DNA of 34,188 nt from an uncultured Prevotella sp. (GCA_905233555.1 CAJODF010000043.1:1-34188); one strand, 5' to 3'. Positions 1 to 8,026 are shown, counted from the first letter of the stretch. Translations and numbers: made by a program. Notes: generated by a model not told the origin, from the letters alone.

Positions 1-2475
1 GATGTCCACGACCAGTTGTTCGTAGGGGTTCTCCACGATGTAACGGGTGTTCGGATTCCGGTATTTCATCCAGCCCTCCATGCACTGCGACTCGAAGAGC
101 TCGGCCAGGTTGCGGGGCTGGCGGATGATTTCCACCATCCGTGCCTGGAGGCGGGAGAGGTAGAGGATATTGTCGATGAGGTGCAACAGGTAGTCGGCAT
201 TGTCGAGGATGCCCTTGCAGAGTGCCGCTTCGCCGGCTATGGGCGTGTCGGGGTTGATCTGTTCTACGTATTCGAGCACGGTGTTCATCGGCGTGCGGAT
301 CTCCTGTATCATGTTCTTCACGAAACTGTTCTTCGTGTTCTCCACTTCCTGCACCTTGGCCGTCTGGATGTCCAACTGCCGTTCGATGTCGCGCAGCTCG
401 CTGAGGTCGCGCAACAGGCCGAGGTACTGCACCACACGGCCCTCCTTATCGTGCAGGGGCATCAGGCTGAACTGCACCTCCAACTGCTTGCCACCTTTGA
501 TGCGGAGGGTGGTGCGGATGTTGGCCTTGATGTTCTTGTCGATGCAGTCGTCCATATCGTTGAGCACGCGCATGGCGAGTTTCTTCGAGGCGTCATCCAC
601 GAGTGTCATACAGCGTGTCTGGGTCATGGCGTGCTGTATCTCATCTACGCTGCGGTGGATGGTCAGCGTATGGGTGGCAGGCGAGTAGGTGGCCAGGCGC
701 ACGTCGCTCTCATGGATCACGTTGTCGATGTGGGTGTTGTATTTCCGTAGCACCTCCTGGACGGCATCGAGGCGGGCCTGCTCTATGGCATGTTGTTCGA
801 TACCATAGACCGAACAGGTCACATCGCGCACGATGGCGAAGATGTTCAGCAGTTGGTGGTTGTCATCATAGACTGTCATGAGCCTGACCTCATTGCAGAC
901 GCGCCCCGTGCGACGGATGCTCTTGACCTTGCGCTGGTCTTGCGGGATGGTGTCGAAGTCGATGAACTGCGAGGCGTGATAGCCGTCGGTCTCTTCCAGT
1001 GTGCGGTTTCCGATGTCGAAGATGTCGTTTATCGACACGTGTTCGTTGATGATCTCGTCCTCCTCACAGCAGAATATCTCGCAGGCCTTCGGGTTGATGT
1101 TCTCCAGATAGCCGTCCTTGTCGAACAGGAGGATGCCCAGCACGGGGGTGTAGAAGATTGACCAGTAGTGCAGGGTGCGCTCTTCTTCGAGGCGTTCCTT
1201 GTCGCGGTCGTTGGTCACATCCTTCTTCGTACCGATGATGGTGGTGGGCTTGCCGTGCTTGTCGCGCCGGAGCACGGAGAGCACGATGACATAGTCGCGC
1301 AGTTCGTTGTCGCCGCTCTCGGCATCTTTGGCACGCAGGTTCAGCGTCAGGTCTTTGTCGTCGATGGTTTCAAGGGCGTCTTTCAGTTTCGCAAAGTCCT
1401 CTGGACTGTATCGCTGCGAGAATTCCTCCATCGAGTAGGTGTAGGCCACTTGTCCTTTTTCGTTGCGCCAGGCAAACTGGTTGTTGCCGATGTCGTAGGT
1501 CCAGATGTGTACCTTGCTGGTCTGCAGGATGAGTGCCAGGCGCCGGTTGCGCTTGTCGTTGGCCCTTGTCAGCCGGTAGCTCTGCATGCGGTAGCTGATG
1601 AAATAGACCAGCATGATGAAGATCAGCAGACCGGCGGCCCCGATGGCGTAGATGATCCACTTGGGCGTGTCTTTTTGCAAGTGCTCAGGGTAGAACCACT
1701 TGTCCTGCAAGGGTTTCAGCTCGTCGTTGGCGTTGAGTTTGGTCAGTTCCTCGTCGAGCAGGTCGAGCAGGTGCTGGTCGTGCGCCATAAACTTATACTC
1801 GCCGTGGGGCATGTTCACGGGGGTCAGTTGCAGGTTGTCGATCAGATAGCGGCGCATCAGCCATTTCAGCGTGAGTGTGTTCCACACGATCTGTCCTTCC
1901 TCCTTGGCACTTACCTGCTGGATGACCTCGCGGAGGTCTTTTCGGGGGATGGCATTGTCGCCCCATCCGTAGTCGAGCATCAGGTGATAGCACATCGAGT
2001 TGCTGTTCACGATGACCTGTATGCCCGGCTTCCCCAGGTCGCGAAAGGTCTTAATCTCCACAGGCTTGTTCTTTGGCGTGACCACACTCTGTGTGAACAG
2101 CGTCACGGCGTTCTTGCCGTAGAGTCCGTATTCATCGTGATAGCCCACTGCCAGACCAAGCGTCAGGTCGCTCTTGCCGCTCTTCAGGTCGTTGAAAGTC
2201 TCTTCTGCCGATTTCAGCTTGATGACGTACGGGATGTCCAGGCGTTGCATCATCAGGCGGATGAGGTCGATGTTATAGCCTTCGGGCTCACCGTTGTCGT
2301 TGAGGAAGGAATAGGGCCACAAGTCCCACACATCCTCATAGACTAACGGATGTTCCTTGGTGTATTCTCGGGCGTGAGAGGGGGGCACAGAAGTATTGTC
2401 GGTCTGAGCAGTCATACCGCTGCTGTTCAGAACCAGACTGACAACTGCCACCAGTCGAAAAAGGAATGCTTTCAT
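1..2475 (-). CDS. Membrane-bound sensor histidine kinase-like protein, 3' end outside window
   Basis: The frame is open for all 825 codons from ATG at 2475 to the left edge. Visible order: signal peptide (residues 1-24); a periplasmic solute-binding-like domain (about 40-265, SBP_bac_3 style, with motifs such as GEPEGYNIDLIRLM); one membrane helix (about 273-295); PAS-like regions (about 310-700, including DKDGYLENINPKACEIF); and a HisKA-like dimerisation helix starting near 712. The H-box reads MIQEIRTPMN, so the usual phosphoacceptor His is Gln (residue 724, codon 304-306). The ATPase domain and any receiver lie beyond the edge. By family it should sense a periplasmic ligand and signal through a phosphorelay, but the missing His means it may be a pseudokinase or act only as a partner or phosphatase. 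Transcription starts from a clear promoter at 2500-2529 shared head-to-head with the next gene. Confidence 0.88.
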   Translation of the reverse strand, partial: MKAFLFRLVAVVSLVLNSSGMTAQTDNTSVPPSHAREYTKEHPLVYEDVWDLWPYSFLNDNGEPEGYNIDLIRLMMQRLDIPYVIKLKSAEETFNDLKSGKSDLTLGLAVGYHDEYGLYGKNAVTLFTQSVVTPKNKPVEIKTFRDLGKPGIQVIVNSNSMCYHLMLDYGWGDNAIPRKDLREVIQQVSAKEEGQIVWNTLTLKWLMRRYLIDNLQLTPVNMPHGEYKFMAHDQHLLDLLDEELTKLNANDELKPLQDKWFYPEHLQKDTPKWIIYAIGAAGLLIFIMLVYFISYRMQSYRLTRANDKRNRRLALILQTSKVHIWTYDIGNNQFAWRNEKGQVAYTYSMEEFSQRYSPEDFAKLKDALETIDDKDLTLNLRAKDAESGDNELRDYVIVLSVLRRDKHGKPTTIIGTKKDVTNDRDKERLEEERTLHYWSIFYTPVLGILLFDKDGYLENINPKACEIFCCEEDEIINEHVSINDIFDIGNRTLEETDGYHASQFIDFDTIPQDQRKVKSIRRTGRVCNEVRLMTVYDDNHQLLNIFAIVRDVTCSVYGIEQHAIEQARLDAVQEVLRKYNTHIDNVIHESDVRLATYSPATHTLTIHRSVDEIQHAMTQTRCMTLVDDASKKLAMRVLNDMDDCIDKNIKANIRTTLRIKGGKQLEVQFSLMPLHDKEGRVVQYLGLLRDLSELRDIERQLDIQTAKVQEVENTKNSFVKNMIQEIRTPMNTVLEYVEQINPDTPIAGEAALCKGILDNADYLLHLIDNILYLSRLQARMVEIIRQPRNLAELFESQCMEGWMKYRNPNTRYIVENPYEQLVVDI

Positions 2476-2499
2476 GCCCCGTACTTAGTTTAATGGGTG

Positions 2500-2547
2500 C
2501 AAAAATACGAAAAAATTTTGGAAATACAAAAAAAAATATTACTTTTG
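2500..2547. promoter_or_regulatory. Interlocked divergent promoter pair
   Basis: On the minus strand a TTG (2529-2527) is followed after 19 bases by TATTTTTG (2507-2500), driving the kinase. On the plus strand a TTG (2518-2520) is followed after 19 bases by TACTTTTG (2540-2547), driving the Cache gene. Both fit the Bacteroidetes -33/-7 consensus. The two promoters share the same spacer in exact mirror symmetry, so one polymerase would block the other (inference). Confidence 0.75.
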
Positions 2548-2565
2548 CAGCAAAATTGTAGAAAA

Positions 2566-3450
2566 ATGAGTGACGGAAGAAACAGACGGATATCCAAATC
2601 CGTGATAATTGTCTCTGTTGTGGTGGCCCTGATAGTCATCGGGGGCATCATTTTTTCGGTGGTCAGGAATGCCGCAAGGGAGAAGACCATAGCCTCGGCA
2701 GTCGAACTGCTTGACAGCATAGAGTTGCGCGTGAAAGACCATCTCGATATGGTGGAAACGGTGACCAACGGGTTCTTGCCCGTCGTTCTGGCCCATATGC
2801 AGCCCGACTCTCTGATGGCCTATACCAGTAGGGTGGTGGAGTCCGACCCTGACATCAATGGCTGTTCCATCACGACCGAACCCGACTATTTCCCCGGCAT
2901 GGGGATGTTCTCAGCCTATTCCGTCCGCGAAAAGGGAAGCATCACCACGGTGCGCGAGGCCGAGTACGACTATTATAGCAAGGAATGGTACAAGGGCGCC
3001 AAGGAGAAGGGCAAGGCGGTATGGGTGGATCCCTACGACGACTTCAACGCCGGCACGCTTTTCTCCCCCGAGATGATTGCCTCATATTCCGTGCCGCTCT
3101 ACGAGGGCGGCAAGTTCATCTGCGTGCTTTCCACCGACATCTCCCTGCCGAAACTGTCGGAGGCCGTCGGGAAACCGTCGCATCCTGAGGGGGCCTATTG
3201 CATGATGACGGGCAAAAACGGCAACTATCTGGTCTATCCCGATAGCGACCGTCTCATTTACCATACCATTTTCGACGGCGTGAACCCCCGTATGCAGTCA
3301 GACATTATCAGTCTGGGCAATGCGATGACGGGCGGCGAGAAGGGGCAGATGTCGGTCGATTTCGAGGGTTGTAAGTGTCTGGTCATCTACCAACCCCTGC
3401 CCCAGGCCGGATGGAGCATCGCCCTCGTATGCCCTGAGAGCGGACTCTAA
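2566..3450 (+). CDS. Orphan Cache (PDC) sensor-domain membrane protein without output domain
   Basis: The protein has 294 residues from the ATG at 2566. An upstream in-frame ATG at 2497 is rejected because it lies upstream of the -7 box at 2540-2547. A basic N-terminus (SDGRNRRISK) is followed by one membrane helix (about residues 13-33), then a Cache-type extracytoplasmic ligand-binding domain with family-like features: WYKGAKEKGKAVWVDPYDD, SYSVPLYEGGKFICVLSTDI and LVYPDSDRLIYHT. In relatives this domain is usually followed by a second membrane helix and a kinase, phosphatase or methyl-accepting module. Here the frame stops right after the domain (VCPESGL). No hydrophobic or signalling segment follows in any frame. 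It may be a truncated receptor or a ligand-binding partner for the divergent kinase; both are inference. Confidence 0.8.
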   Translation: MSDGRNRRISKSVIIVSVVVALIVIGGIIFSVVRNAAREKTIASAVELLDSIELRVKDHLDMVETVTNGFLPVVLAHMQPDSLMAYTSRVVESDPDINGCSITTEPDYFPGMGMFSAYSVREKGSITTVREAEYDYYSKEWYKGAKEKGKAVWVDPYDDFNAGTLFSPEMIASYSVPLYEGGKFICVLSTDISLPKLSEAVGKPSHPEGAYCMMTGKNGNYLVYPDSDRLIYHTIFDGVNPRMQSDIISLGNAMTGGEKGQMSVDFEGCKCLVIYQPLPQAGWSIALVCPESGL

Positions 3451-3749
3451 CACAGTGGGGCAGGGGAGTAGTGCTACCGGCAATTCAGAATCCGACATCC
3501 GATCGGGCCAACTCCCACCCTCGCATCATGGCGAAATAATGGATCACCTGCATAACTACGTGGAATCAGTTATACTAAAATCATGACTACACCTCAAGGT
3601 CTATTTCACTAGCAAAACTACGAAAAACAGACCTCATCTCAATGTTAATTGAGAATAATTCTATAATCGGGGACAAAGGTAAGAGATAGGTATAATTTTT
3701 GTTTTTGTACCCAAGGTTTCCCATAGAGACACTTTGACTGACGTCGAAG
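3451..3749. other. Intergenic stretch with no recognised gene
   Basis: About 300 bases follow the Cache gene. A second frame stays open from 3452 to 3585 (ending near HNYVESVILKS) and could be a remnant of a lost C-terminal part, but I recognise no domain. Short reading frames on the minus strand here look like chance. No promoter or stable hairpin stands out. Confidence 0.4.
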
Positions 3750-3988
3750 TTTCCCACTTTCCCACTTTCCCACTTCGGACATGAAGGTTTTTGAAATAGT
3801 AGTTTTTGATGTGTCTTGATGATAGTCAACCTTTTTTAGGGGTAGAAGTCAAGTCTTATAGTACAATTTATTATCATTATAATAATTACTATATATATTA
3901 TATATATATAATATATATAGTAAAAATTGAATCCTCGTAAATGCCGGAAATGCAGATGTCCGAAGTGGGAAAGTGGGAAAGTGGGAAA
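3750..3988. repeat. Inverted repeat with 8-bp-period arms around an AT palindrome
   Basis: The left arm (3750-3782) and right arm (3956-3988) are perfect 33-bp inverted copies. Each arm is itself three tandem units of TTCCCACT (left) or GTGGGAAA (right), then a unique end (TCGGACAT / ATGTCCGA). The 173 bases between are AT-rich and hold a long perfect palindrome at 3886-3923. No open reading frame in it looks real. It resembles a non-autonomous repeat element; identity unknown. Confidence 0.85.
3886..3923. repeat. 38-bp perfect AT palindrome
   Basis: The sequence is fully self-complementary over 38 bases and consists almost only of TA and AT steps, with TTACT/AGTAA at the ends. It lies between the inverted arms at 3750-3782 and 3956-3988. 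It could extrude as a cruciform or act as a strong hairpin. Confidence 0.9.
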
Positions 3989-4001
3989 GTAGCGGTTTTG
4001 G

Positions 4002-4042
4002 AGTCCGCTTGAAGGGGAAGGGGAGTCCCCTTCAAGCGGACT
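4002..4042. repeat. Perfect 17-bp-stem inverted repeat
   Basis: Arms 4002-4018 (AGTCCGCTTGAAGGGGA) and 4026-4042 are exact inverted copies with a 7-base loop. A second, smaller palindrome (TTCCCTTCAAGGGAA, about 4048-4062) follows at once. It lies beyond the terminator of the arabinose operon and could be a backup terminator or part of a repeat element. Confidence 0.85.
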
Positions 4043-4060
4043 GGGAGTTCCCTTCAAGGG

Positions 4061-4134
4061 AAGTGAAAAGTGATAAGTGCGCTCGAGCTCTGCTCGCTTG
4101 CTACCGAAGGGACGCAAGAAAAGTGAAAAGTGAC
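4061..4134. repeat. AGTGAWA 7-bp tandem repeats around a GC-rich segment
   Basis: Two blocks of 7-bp units (AGTGAAA, AGTGATA) at 4062-4079 and about 4121-4134 flank a GC-rich stretch containing GCTCGAGC. The same 7-bp family fills the grpE-dnaJ junction at 20522-20557. Confidence 0.7.
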
Positions 4135-4158
4135 GGGGCTCCCGATTGGGAACCCCGT
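4133..4158 (-). terminator. Probable terminator of the arabinose operon
   Basis: On the minus strand, 27 bases past the arabinofuranosidase stop, ACGGGGTTCCC pairs with GGGAGCCCCGT across a 4-base loop (10 of 11 Watson-Crick pairs plus one G-U). A pyrimidine- and T-rich tract (CACTTTTCACTTTTC) follows. The position after the last gene fits an intrinsic terminator. Confidence 0.65.
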
Positions 4159-4185
4159 TCTTTGTGTATAAAGGTTTGACGAGCC

Positions 4186-5775
4186 TTATTTGATGTTCAG
4201 TACGATGATCGACTTGGCGGGGACTTTGACGGTGAGCACGCCCTTTGCGAGTTTAGCCTCGGTGTAGGCCTTGGGAGCCACGAGGGTGGGGTGCTGGAAG
4301 TCGTTGAAGTCGGCCACGTTCTTCGACGTCAGGATGCGGCCTGAGACGCTCTTGGCCTGATAGCCGTCGATCTGGAAGTCGATGGTCTGGTCCTTGTCGA
4401 GCGAGACGTTGGTCACAGCCAGCACGAGGCTGCCGTCGGTGGTCTTCGCTGCCGAGGCGGAGAGCATAGGGCAGGGGCGATAGCCGGCATCCTTGGCTCC
4501 TTCCTTCTCCTTGAAGTACTCCTTGCTGACGGCGATGATCTCGCTGTCGAGATCGACGGGCAGGTAGATGGCCTCCTGGAACGGGGTGTACATCTCGAAC
4601 ACGTGGTAGGTGGGTGTGAGCACCATGTGGCCCGTGCCTTCCTGGTCGGTGAGGATCATCGACTGCAGCACGTTGACAATCTGGGCGATGTTGGCCATCT
4701 TCACACGGTCGGTGTATTTATGGAACACGTTGAGCGAGAGCGAGGCGACGAAGGCGTCGCGAAGGGCGTTCTGCTGGTAGAGGTGGCCAGAGATGGTGCC
4801 GGGCTCCTCGTCCCACCAGGTGCCCCACTCATCAACGAGCAGACCTACCTTGCCTTCGGGGTCTTTCTCGTCCATGATGGCCTTGTGCTTCTTGATGACT
4901 TCCTCAATCTCCAGGCATTTGCCCAGTGCCCAGTAATACTGGTCTGTATTGAACTTGGTGGCAGAGCCCTTGGAACCCGTCCAGCCGGAGCAGGTGTAGT
5001 AGTGGAGGGAGACACCCTGCATGCGGTCGCCGATCTTGTCCATCAGCACCTCGGTCCAGTTGTAGTCGTAGTCGGAGGCGCCTGAGCCGATGCGGTAGAG
5101 GCGGTTGCCGGTGTAGTCGCGCAGGTAGGTGTTGAACTTGCGGAACTCGTCGGAGTAGTATTCCGGCGTCATGTTGCCACCACAGCCCCAGGCTTCGTTG
5201 CCGATACCGAAGTACTTCACGTGCCAGGCCTTCTCACGGCCGTTCTGACGGCGCAGACGGGCCATCGGCGTGTCGCCGTCGCTGGTCATGTATTCTACCC
5301 ACTGGGCCATCTCCTTCACCGTGCCAGAGCCGACGTTGCCGCTGATGTAGGGCTCGCAGCCCAGCATCTCGCAGAGGTTCAGGAACTCATGGGTACCGAA
5401 CGAGTTGTCCTCGATGGTGCCGCCCCAGTTGTTGTTGCGCAGCGAGGGGCGCTGACTCTTCGGACCGATACCGTCCATCCAGTGGTAGTCGTCGGCGAAG
5501 CAGCCGCCCGGCCAGCGGAGCACGGGCACCTTCAGGGCCTTCAGGGCCTCGAACACGTCCTTGCGGTAGCCCTGGATGTTGGGGATCTTGGAGTTTTCGC
5601 CCACCCAGAGACCGCCATAGATGCAGGTGCCGAGGTGTTCGGAGAACTGTCCGTATATCTCACGGTTGATCTTGGCTCCGGCCTTGTCGGCGTGAACCGT
5701 TGCCTTCACGTTGTCAGCGGCAGATGCGCCGAGGGTGAAGGCCATCATTGCAATTGAAATTATAAACTGTTTCAT
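4186..5775 (-). CDS. abfA: GH51 alpha-L-arabinofuranosidase, secreted
   Basis: The 529-residue protein has a signal peptide (1-19, ending GASA-A), so it acts outside the cytoplasm. It matches family GH51, which releases terminal arabinofuranose from arabinan and arabinoxylan. Family residues are visible: the acid/base Glu in [13 protein letters not shown] (Glu194) and the nucleophile Glu in [11 protein letters not shown] (Glu316), with [12 protein letters not shown] near 88-99. The C-terminal 130 residues form the usual beta-sandwich. Length is normal for the family. It is the last gene of the arabinose operon, and a repeat element (5783-5928) ends 7 bases before its start codon. No Shine-Dalgarno is seen. 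It presumably supplies arabinose to the import and isomerase genes upstream in the operon. Confidence 0.93.
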   Translation of the reverse strand: MKQFIISIAMMAFTLGASAADNVKATVHADKAGAKINREIYGQFSEHLGTCIYGGLWVGENSKIPNIQGYRKDVFEALKALKVPVLRWPGGCFADDYHWMDGIGPKSQRPSLRNNNWGGTIEDNSFGTHEFLNLCEMLGCEPYISGNVGSGTVKEMAQWVEYMTSDGDTPMARLRRQNGREKAWHVKYFGIGNEAWGCGGNMTPEYYSDEFRKFNTYLRDYTGNRLYRIGSGASDYDYNWTEVLMDKIGDRMQGVSLHYYTCSGWTGSKGSATKFNTDQYYWALGKCLEIEEVIKKHKAIMDEKDPEGKVGLLVDEWGTWWDEEPGTISGHLYQQNALRDAFVASLSLNVFHKYTDRVKMANIAQIVNVLQSMILTDQEGTGHMVLTPTYHVFEMYTPFQEAIYLPVDLDSEIIAVSKEYFKEKEGAKDAGYRPCPMLSASAAKTTDGSLVLAVTNVSLDKDQTIDFQIDGYQAKSVSGRILTSKNVADFNDFQHPTLVAPKAYTEAKLAKGVLTVKVPAKSIIVLNIK

Positions 5776-5782
5776 AATTTTT

Positions 5783-5928
5783 GAAGTTAAAGGGAAGTTA
5801 AAGAGAAGTTATCGAGCCTATGGCTCTTGGATGTTAAAGGGACATTACTGTCTTCGCGGAAGTGGGAGTAGCAGGACATTTGTCCTTTTAACTTCCCTTT
5901 AACTTCCTTATAACTTCCCTTCCATTCC
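5783..5928 (-). repeat. Arabinose-operon intergenic element, copy A (no gene inside)
   Basis: In the transcript direction, three 11-bp units of the GAAGTTAAAGG family lead into AGGACAAATGTCCT, a short variable core, TAATGTCCC, and then inverted units TTTAACTTC. The 3' arm is interrupted by a mini-hairpin GAGCC-TAT-GGCTC (5814-5826). The element fills the gap between araB and abfA. Copies B, C and D share units, inner ends and position. Confidence 0.85.
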
Positions 5929-5939
5929 TTTTTACATTA

Positions 5940-7529
5940 TTATTTATTTTCGACGGCGGCCTGCTCGATGGGCAGACACTTCTTGTAGTTCTCGATGTAT
6001 TTCTCGAAGCCGGCGACATCCTCGGCGGTGGGGGCGATGCTGGTACCCGTGTTGCCTGCGAAGACGACGTTCTCGAGGTAGTCGGCGAGTGAGAGTTTGT
6101 TGGGATTATTCACAGCATAGCCGGCGAGTAGGGCGATACCCCAGGCACCACCTTCGCCTGCTGTCTCCATGACCGAGATGGGGCTGTTGAGGGCAGCAGC
6201 GAGCATGCGCTGACCCACACCCGGGGTCTTGAAATAACCACCATGACCTGTGATGCGATCGACACGGATCATCTCCTCCTTGAAGAGGATGTCGTTACCG
6301 ATCTTCAACACACCGATGGCACCATAGAGGTGGCTGCGCATGAAGTTAGCGAGATTGAACTTGTCGTTGGCAGAGCGTACGAACAGGGGGCGTCCTTCAG
6401 CGAGTCCGGTGACGGGTTCACCACTCACGTAGTTGTAGGCCATCAGACCGCCACAGTCGGTGTCGCCCTCGAGGGCCTTGTTGAAGAGCTTGCCGTAGAG
6501 TTCGTTCATATCTACCTTGACGCCAAGCAGTTGCTGATATTCCTTAAAGAGTCCCACCCAGGCGTTGATGTCGCTGGTGCAGTTGTTGCAGTGGACCATT
6601 GCCACGAGTGAACCGTCGGGGGTGGTCACCATATCGATCATCTCGTAGGGCTTCGACAGCGGCTTCTCGAGCACAATCATCGAGAAGGATGAGGTACCTG
6701 CGCTGACGTTACCCGTGCGCTGCTTGACGGCGTTGGTGGCTACCATACCGGTACCTGCGTCGCCCTCCGGCGGACAGACGGGGATGCCTGCCTTCAAGTG
6801 ACCAGAGACATCGAGTTTCTTGGCGCCTTCGGGGGTCAGGAAGCCAGCGCTCTCACCGGCGTTGAGTGACTTCGGCAGGATGTCGAGTAACTTCCAAGAG
6901 AAGCCTTTTGGTGCAATGAGTTCGTCAAACTTTTTCACCATTGTGGCGTCGTAGGTCTTCGTGGCTGGATCGACGGGGATCATACCTGATGCGTCGCCCA
7001 CACCGAGGACGAACTGACCAGTGACCTGCCAGTGGACATAGCCTGCGAGGGTGGTGAGGTACTTGATGTCGGAGACGTGTTCCTCGTTGTCGAGGATGGC
7101 CTCATAGAGGTGGCTGATGCTCCAACGGAGGGGGATGTTGTAGTTGAAGAGTTGGGAGAGCTCGGCAGCGGCCTTACCGGTGTTGGTGTTACGCCAGGTG
7201 CGGAAAGGCACGAGGATCTCCTGCTTCTCGTTGAAGGCCATATAGCCGTGCATCATAGCGGAGAAACCGATAGCGGCTAGACTCTCGATCTCGCAGTCGT
7301 ACTGAGCCATCACGTCCTTGCGGAGTTCGGCGTAGCAGTCCTGCAGTCCGTACCAGATGGCCTCGATGGAGTAGGTCCAGAGACCATCGACCAACTGATT
7401 TTCCCACTCGTGTGAGCCCTGTGCGATGGGCTTATTGTCCTCGTCGATGAGGACGGCTTTGATGCGGGTAGAGCCAAACTCGATACCGAGAATGGCCTTA
7501 CCTGCTTCGATTGTCTGTTTTGCTGTCAT
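5940..7529 (-). CDS. araB: L-ribulokinase of the FGGY family
   Basis: The 529-residue protein is an FGGY carbohydrate kinase. Residues 13-22 (ILGIEFGSTR) form the N-terminal phosphate-1 motif. Asp in PEGDAGTGMVATNA is the likely catalytic base region, and GNVSAGTSSFSM, METAGEGGAWGIALL and ITGHGGYFKTPGVGQRMLAAAL fit the C-terminal ATP-binding domain. Annotation pipelines often call this Bacteroidetes type xylulose kinase. Its place between araA and abfA in an operon with araD and the regulator points to L-ribulose as substrate, giving L-ribulose 5-phosphate for AraD (context inference). The start ATG at 7529 follows the 3' arm of element copy B by 14 bases. It is complete, with no odd composition. 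Confidence 0.88.
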   Translation of the reverse strand: MTAKQTIEAGKAILGIEFGSTRIKAVLIDEDNKPIAQGSHEWENQLVDGLWTYSIEAIWYGLQDCYAELRKDVMAQYDCEIESLAAIGFSAMMHGYMAFNEKQEILVPFRTWRNTNTGKAAAELSQLFNYNIPLRWSISHLYEAILDNEEHVSDIKYLTTLAGYVHWQVTGQFVLGVGDASGMIPVDPATKTYDATMVKKFDELIAPKGFSWKLLDILPKSLNAGESAGFLTPEGAKKLDVSGHLKAGIPVCPPEGDAGTGMVATNAVKQRTGNVSAGTSSFSMIVLEKPLSKPYEMIDMVTTPDGSLVAMVHCNNCTSDINAWVGLFKEYQQLLGVKVDMNELYGKLFNKALEGDTDCGGLMAYNYVSGEPVTGLAEGRPLFVRSANDKFNLANFMRSHLYGAIGVLKIGNDILFKEEMIRVDRITGHGGYFKTPGVGQRMLAAALNSPISVMETAGEGGAWGIALLAGYAVNNPNKLSLADYLENVVFAGNTGTSIAPTAEDVAGFEKYIENYKKCLPIEQAAVENK

Positions 7530-7543
7530 TGTTTTTATTTTTT

Positions 7544-8025
7544 GAAGTTAAAGGGAAGTTATAAGGAAGTTAAAGGGGAGTTAAAGGGACATTACCTTAG
7601 TCTTTAATGCCTTTGTCTTCGGTGATTGCCTTGCAGTAAGCATTCAGATAGAAACTTGCTCCTTCGATGCTATATGTGAGTGTGTTGTACTCCTCCTCAG
7701 AAATGTATTCCAAGTCTTTCGATAGCATGACATAGCATCTACATTCTTCTAAACTACCTTGGGCAATGTTCATCATTCGAAGTTTATCGGCTTTACTCAG
7801 TTTCTTGGACCCTTCTGCAATATTAGCAACAATCGAGACTGCTGCTCTCTGGAATTGCGAGGATAATCCGTGCTTCTCAAAGTCGGGAAATTGTTTCGTG
7901 GCTTTATAAACCAAAAGCACGAAATCGTACGACTTTTGCCAAGCAATAATATCCTTAAAACTGAACGCCATTAGTATTGTCCTTTTAACTTCACTTTAAC
8001 TTCTCTTTAACTTCCTTTCCATTCC
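7544..8025 (-). mobile_element. Arabinose-operon element, copy B, carrying an IVS-type protein gene
   Basis: The outer structure matches copies A, C and D. In transcript sense: GGAATGGAA, three 11-bp units (AGGAAGTTAAA type), AGGACAATACTA, then a 375-bp gene, GGTAATGTCCC, and four inverted units (TTTAACTTCCC type) ending 14 bases before araB. The gene thus replaces the 30-35 base core of the other copies. The RNA could fold into a long stem with the gene in the loop, as in intervening sequences of 23S rRNA that encode the same protein family. Mobility is inferred from the several copies; no target-site duplication is visible. Confidence 0.7.
7597..7971 (-). CDS. Four-helix-bundle protein, 23S rRNA intervening-sequence (S23/IVP) family
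   Basis: This 124-residue protein shows the family signature: FKDIIAWQKSYDFVLLVYKATKQFP at the N-terminus, then FQRAAVSIVANIAEGSKK (about 41-58), then MMNIAQGSLEECRCYVMLSKDLEYI. The whole protein is helical with no signal or membrane helix. Relatives sit inside intervening sequences of 23S rRNA or as accessory Avd proteins of diversity-generating retroelements. No reverse transcriptase or variable repeat is present here, so a retroelement role is unlikely. The gene is enclosed by the inverted tandem arms of element B. ATG follows the inner end by 4 bases and TAA precedes the opposite inner end by 1-2 bases, so it looks like cargo of the element. It is co-directional with araA and araB and presumably co-transcribed. 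Nucleic-acid binding is known for relatives; the role here is unknown. Confidence 0.88.
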   Translation of the reverse strand: MAFSFKDIIAWQKSYDFVLLVYKATKQFPDFEKHGLSSQFQRAAVSIVANIAEGSKKLSKADKLRMMNIAQGSLEECRCYVMLSKDLEYISEEEYNTLTYSIEGASFYLNAYCKAITEDKGIKD

Positions 8026-8026
8026 T

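Noticed and set aside
16..2346. Long plus-strand reading frames opposite the sensor kinase
   Set aside because: The minus strand gives one uninterrupted 825-codon frame with signal peptide, membrane helix, PAS and H-box. The plus-strand frames are mirror images of its codon bias and show no domain.
4011..4030. G-quadruplex at the G-rich run
   Set aside because: Only two runs of four G are followed by a run of three, and the bases are better explained as the arm and loop of the 17-bp stem.
3836..4117. Minus-strand frame of 93 codons in the repeat-rich gap
   Set aside because: It simply translates the AT palindrome and the tandem repeats (runs of Tyr and Ile), so it is not a likely gene.
7597..7971. 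Diversity-generating retroelement accessory protein (Avd)
   Set aside because: The protein fold family is related, but no reverse transcriptase, template repeat or variable repeat is present nearby.
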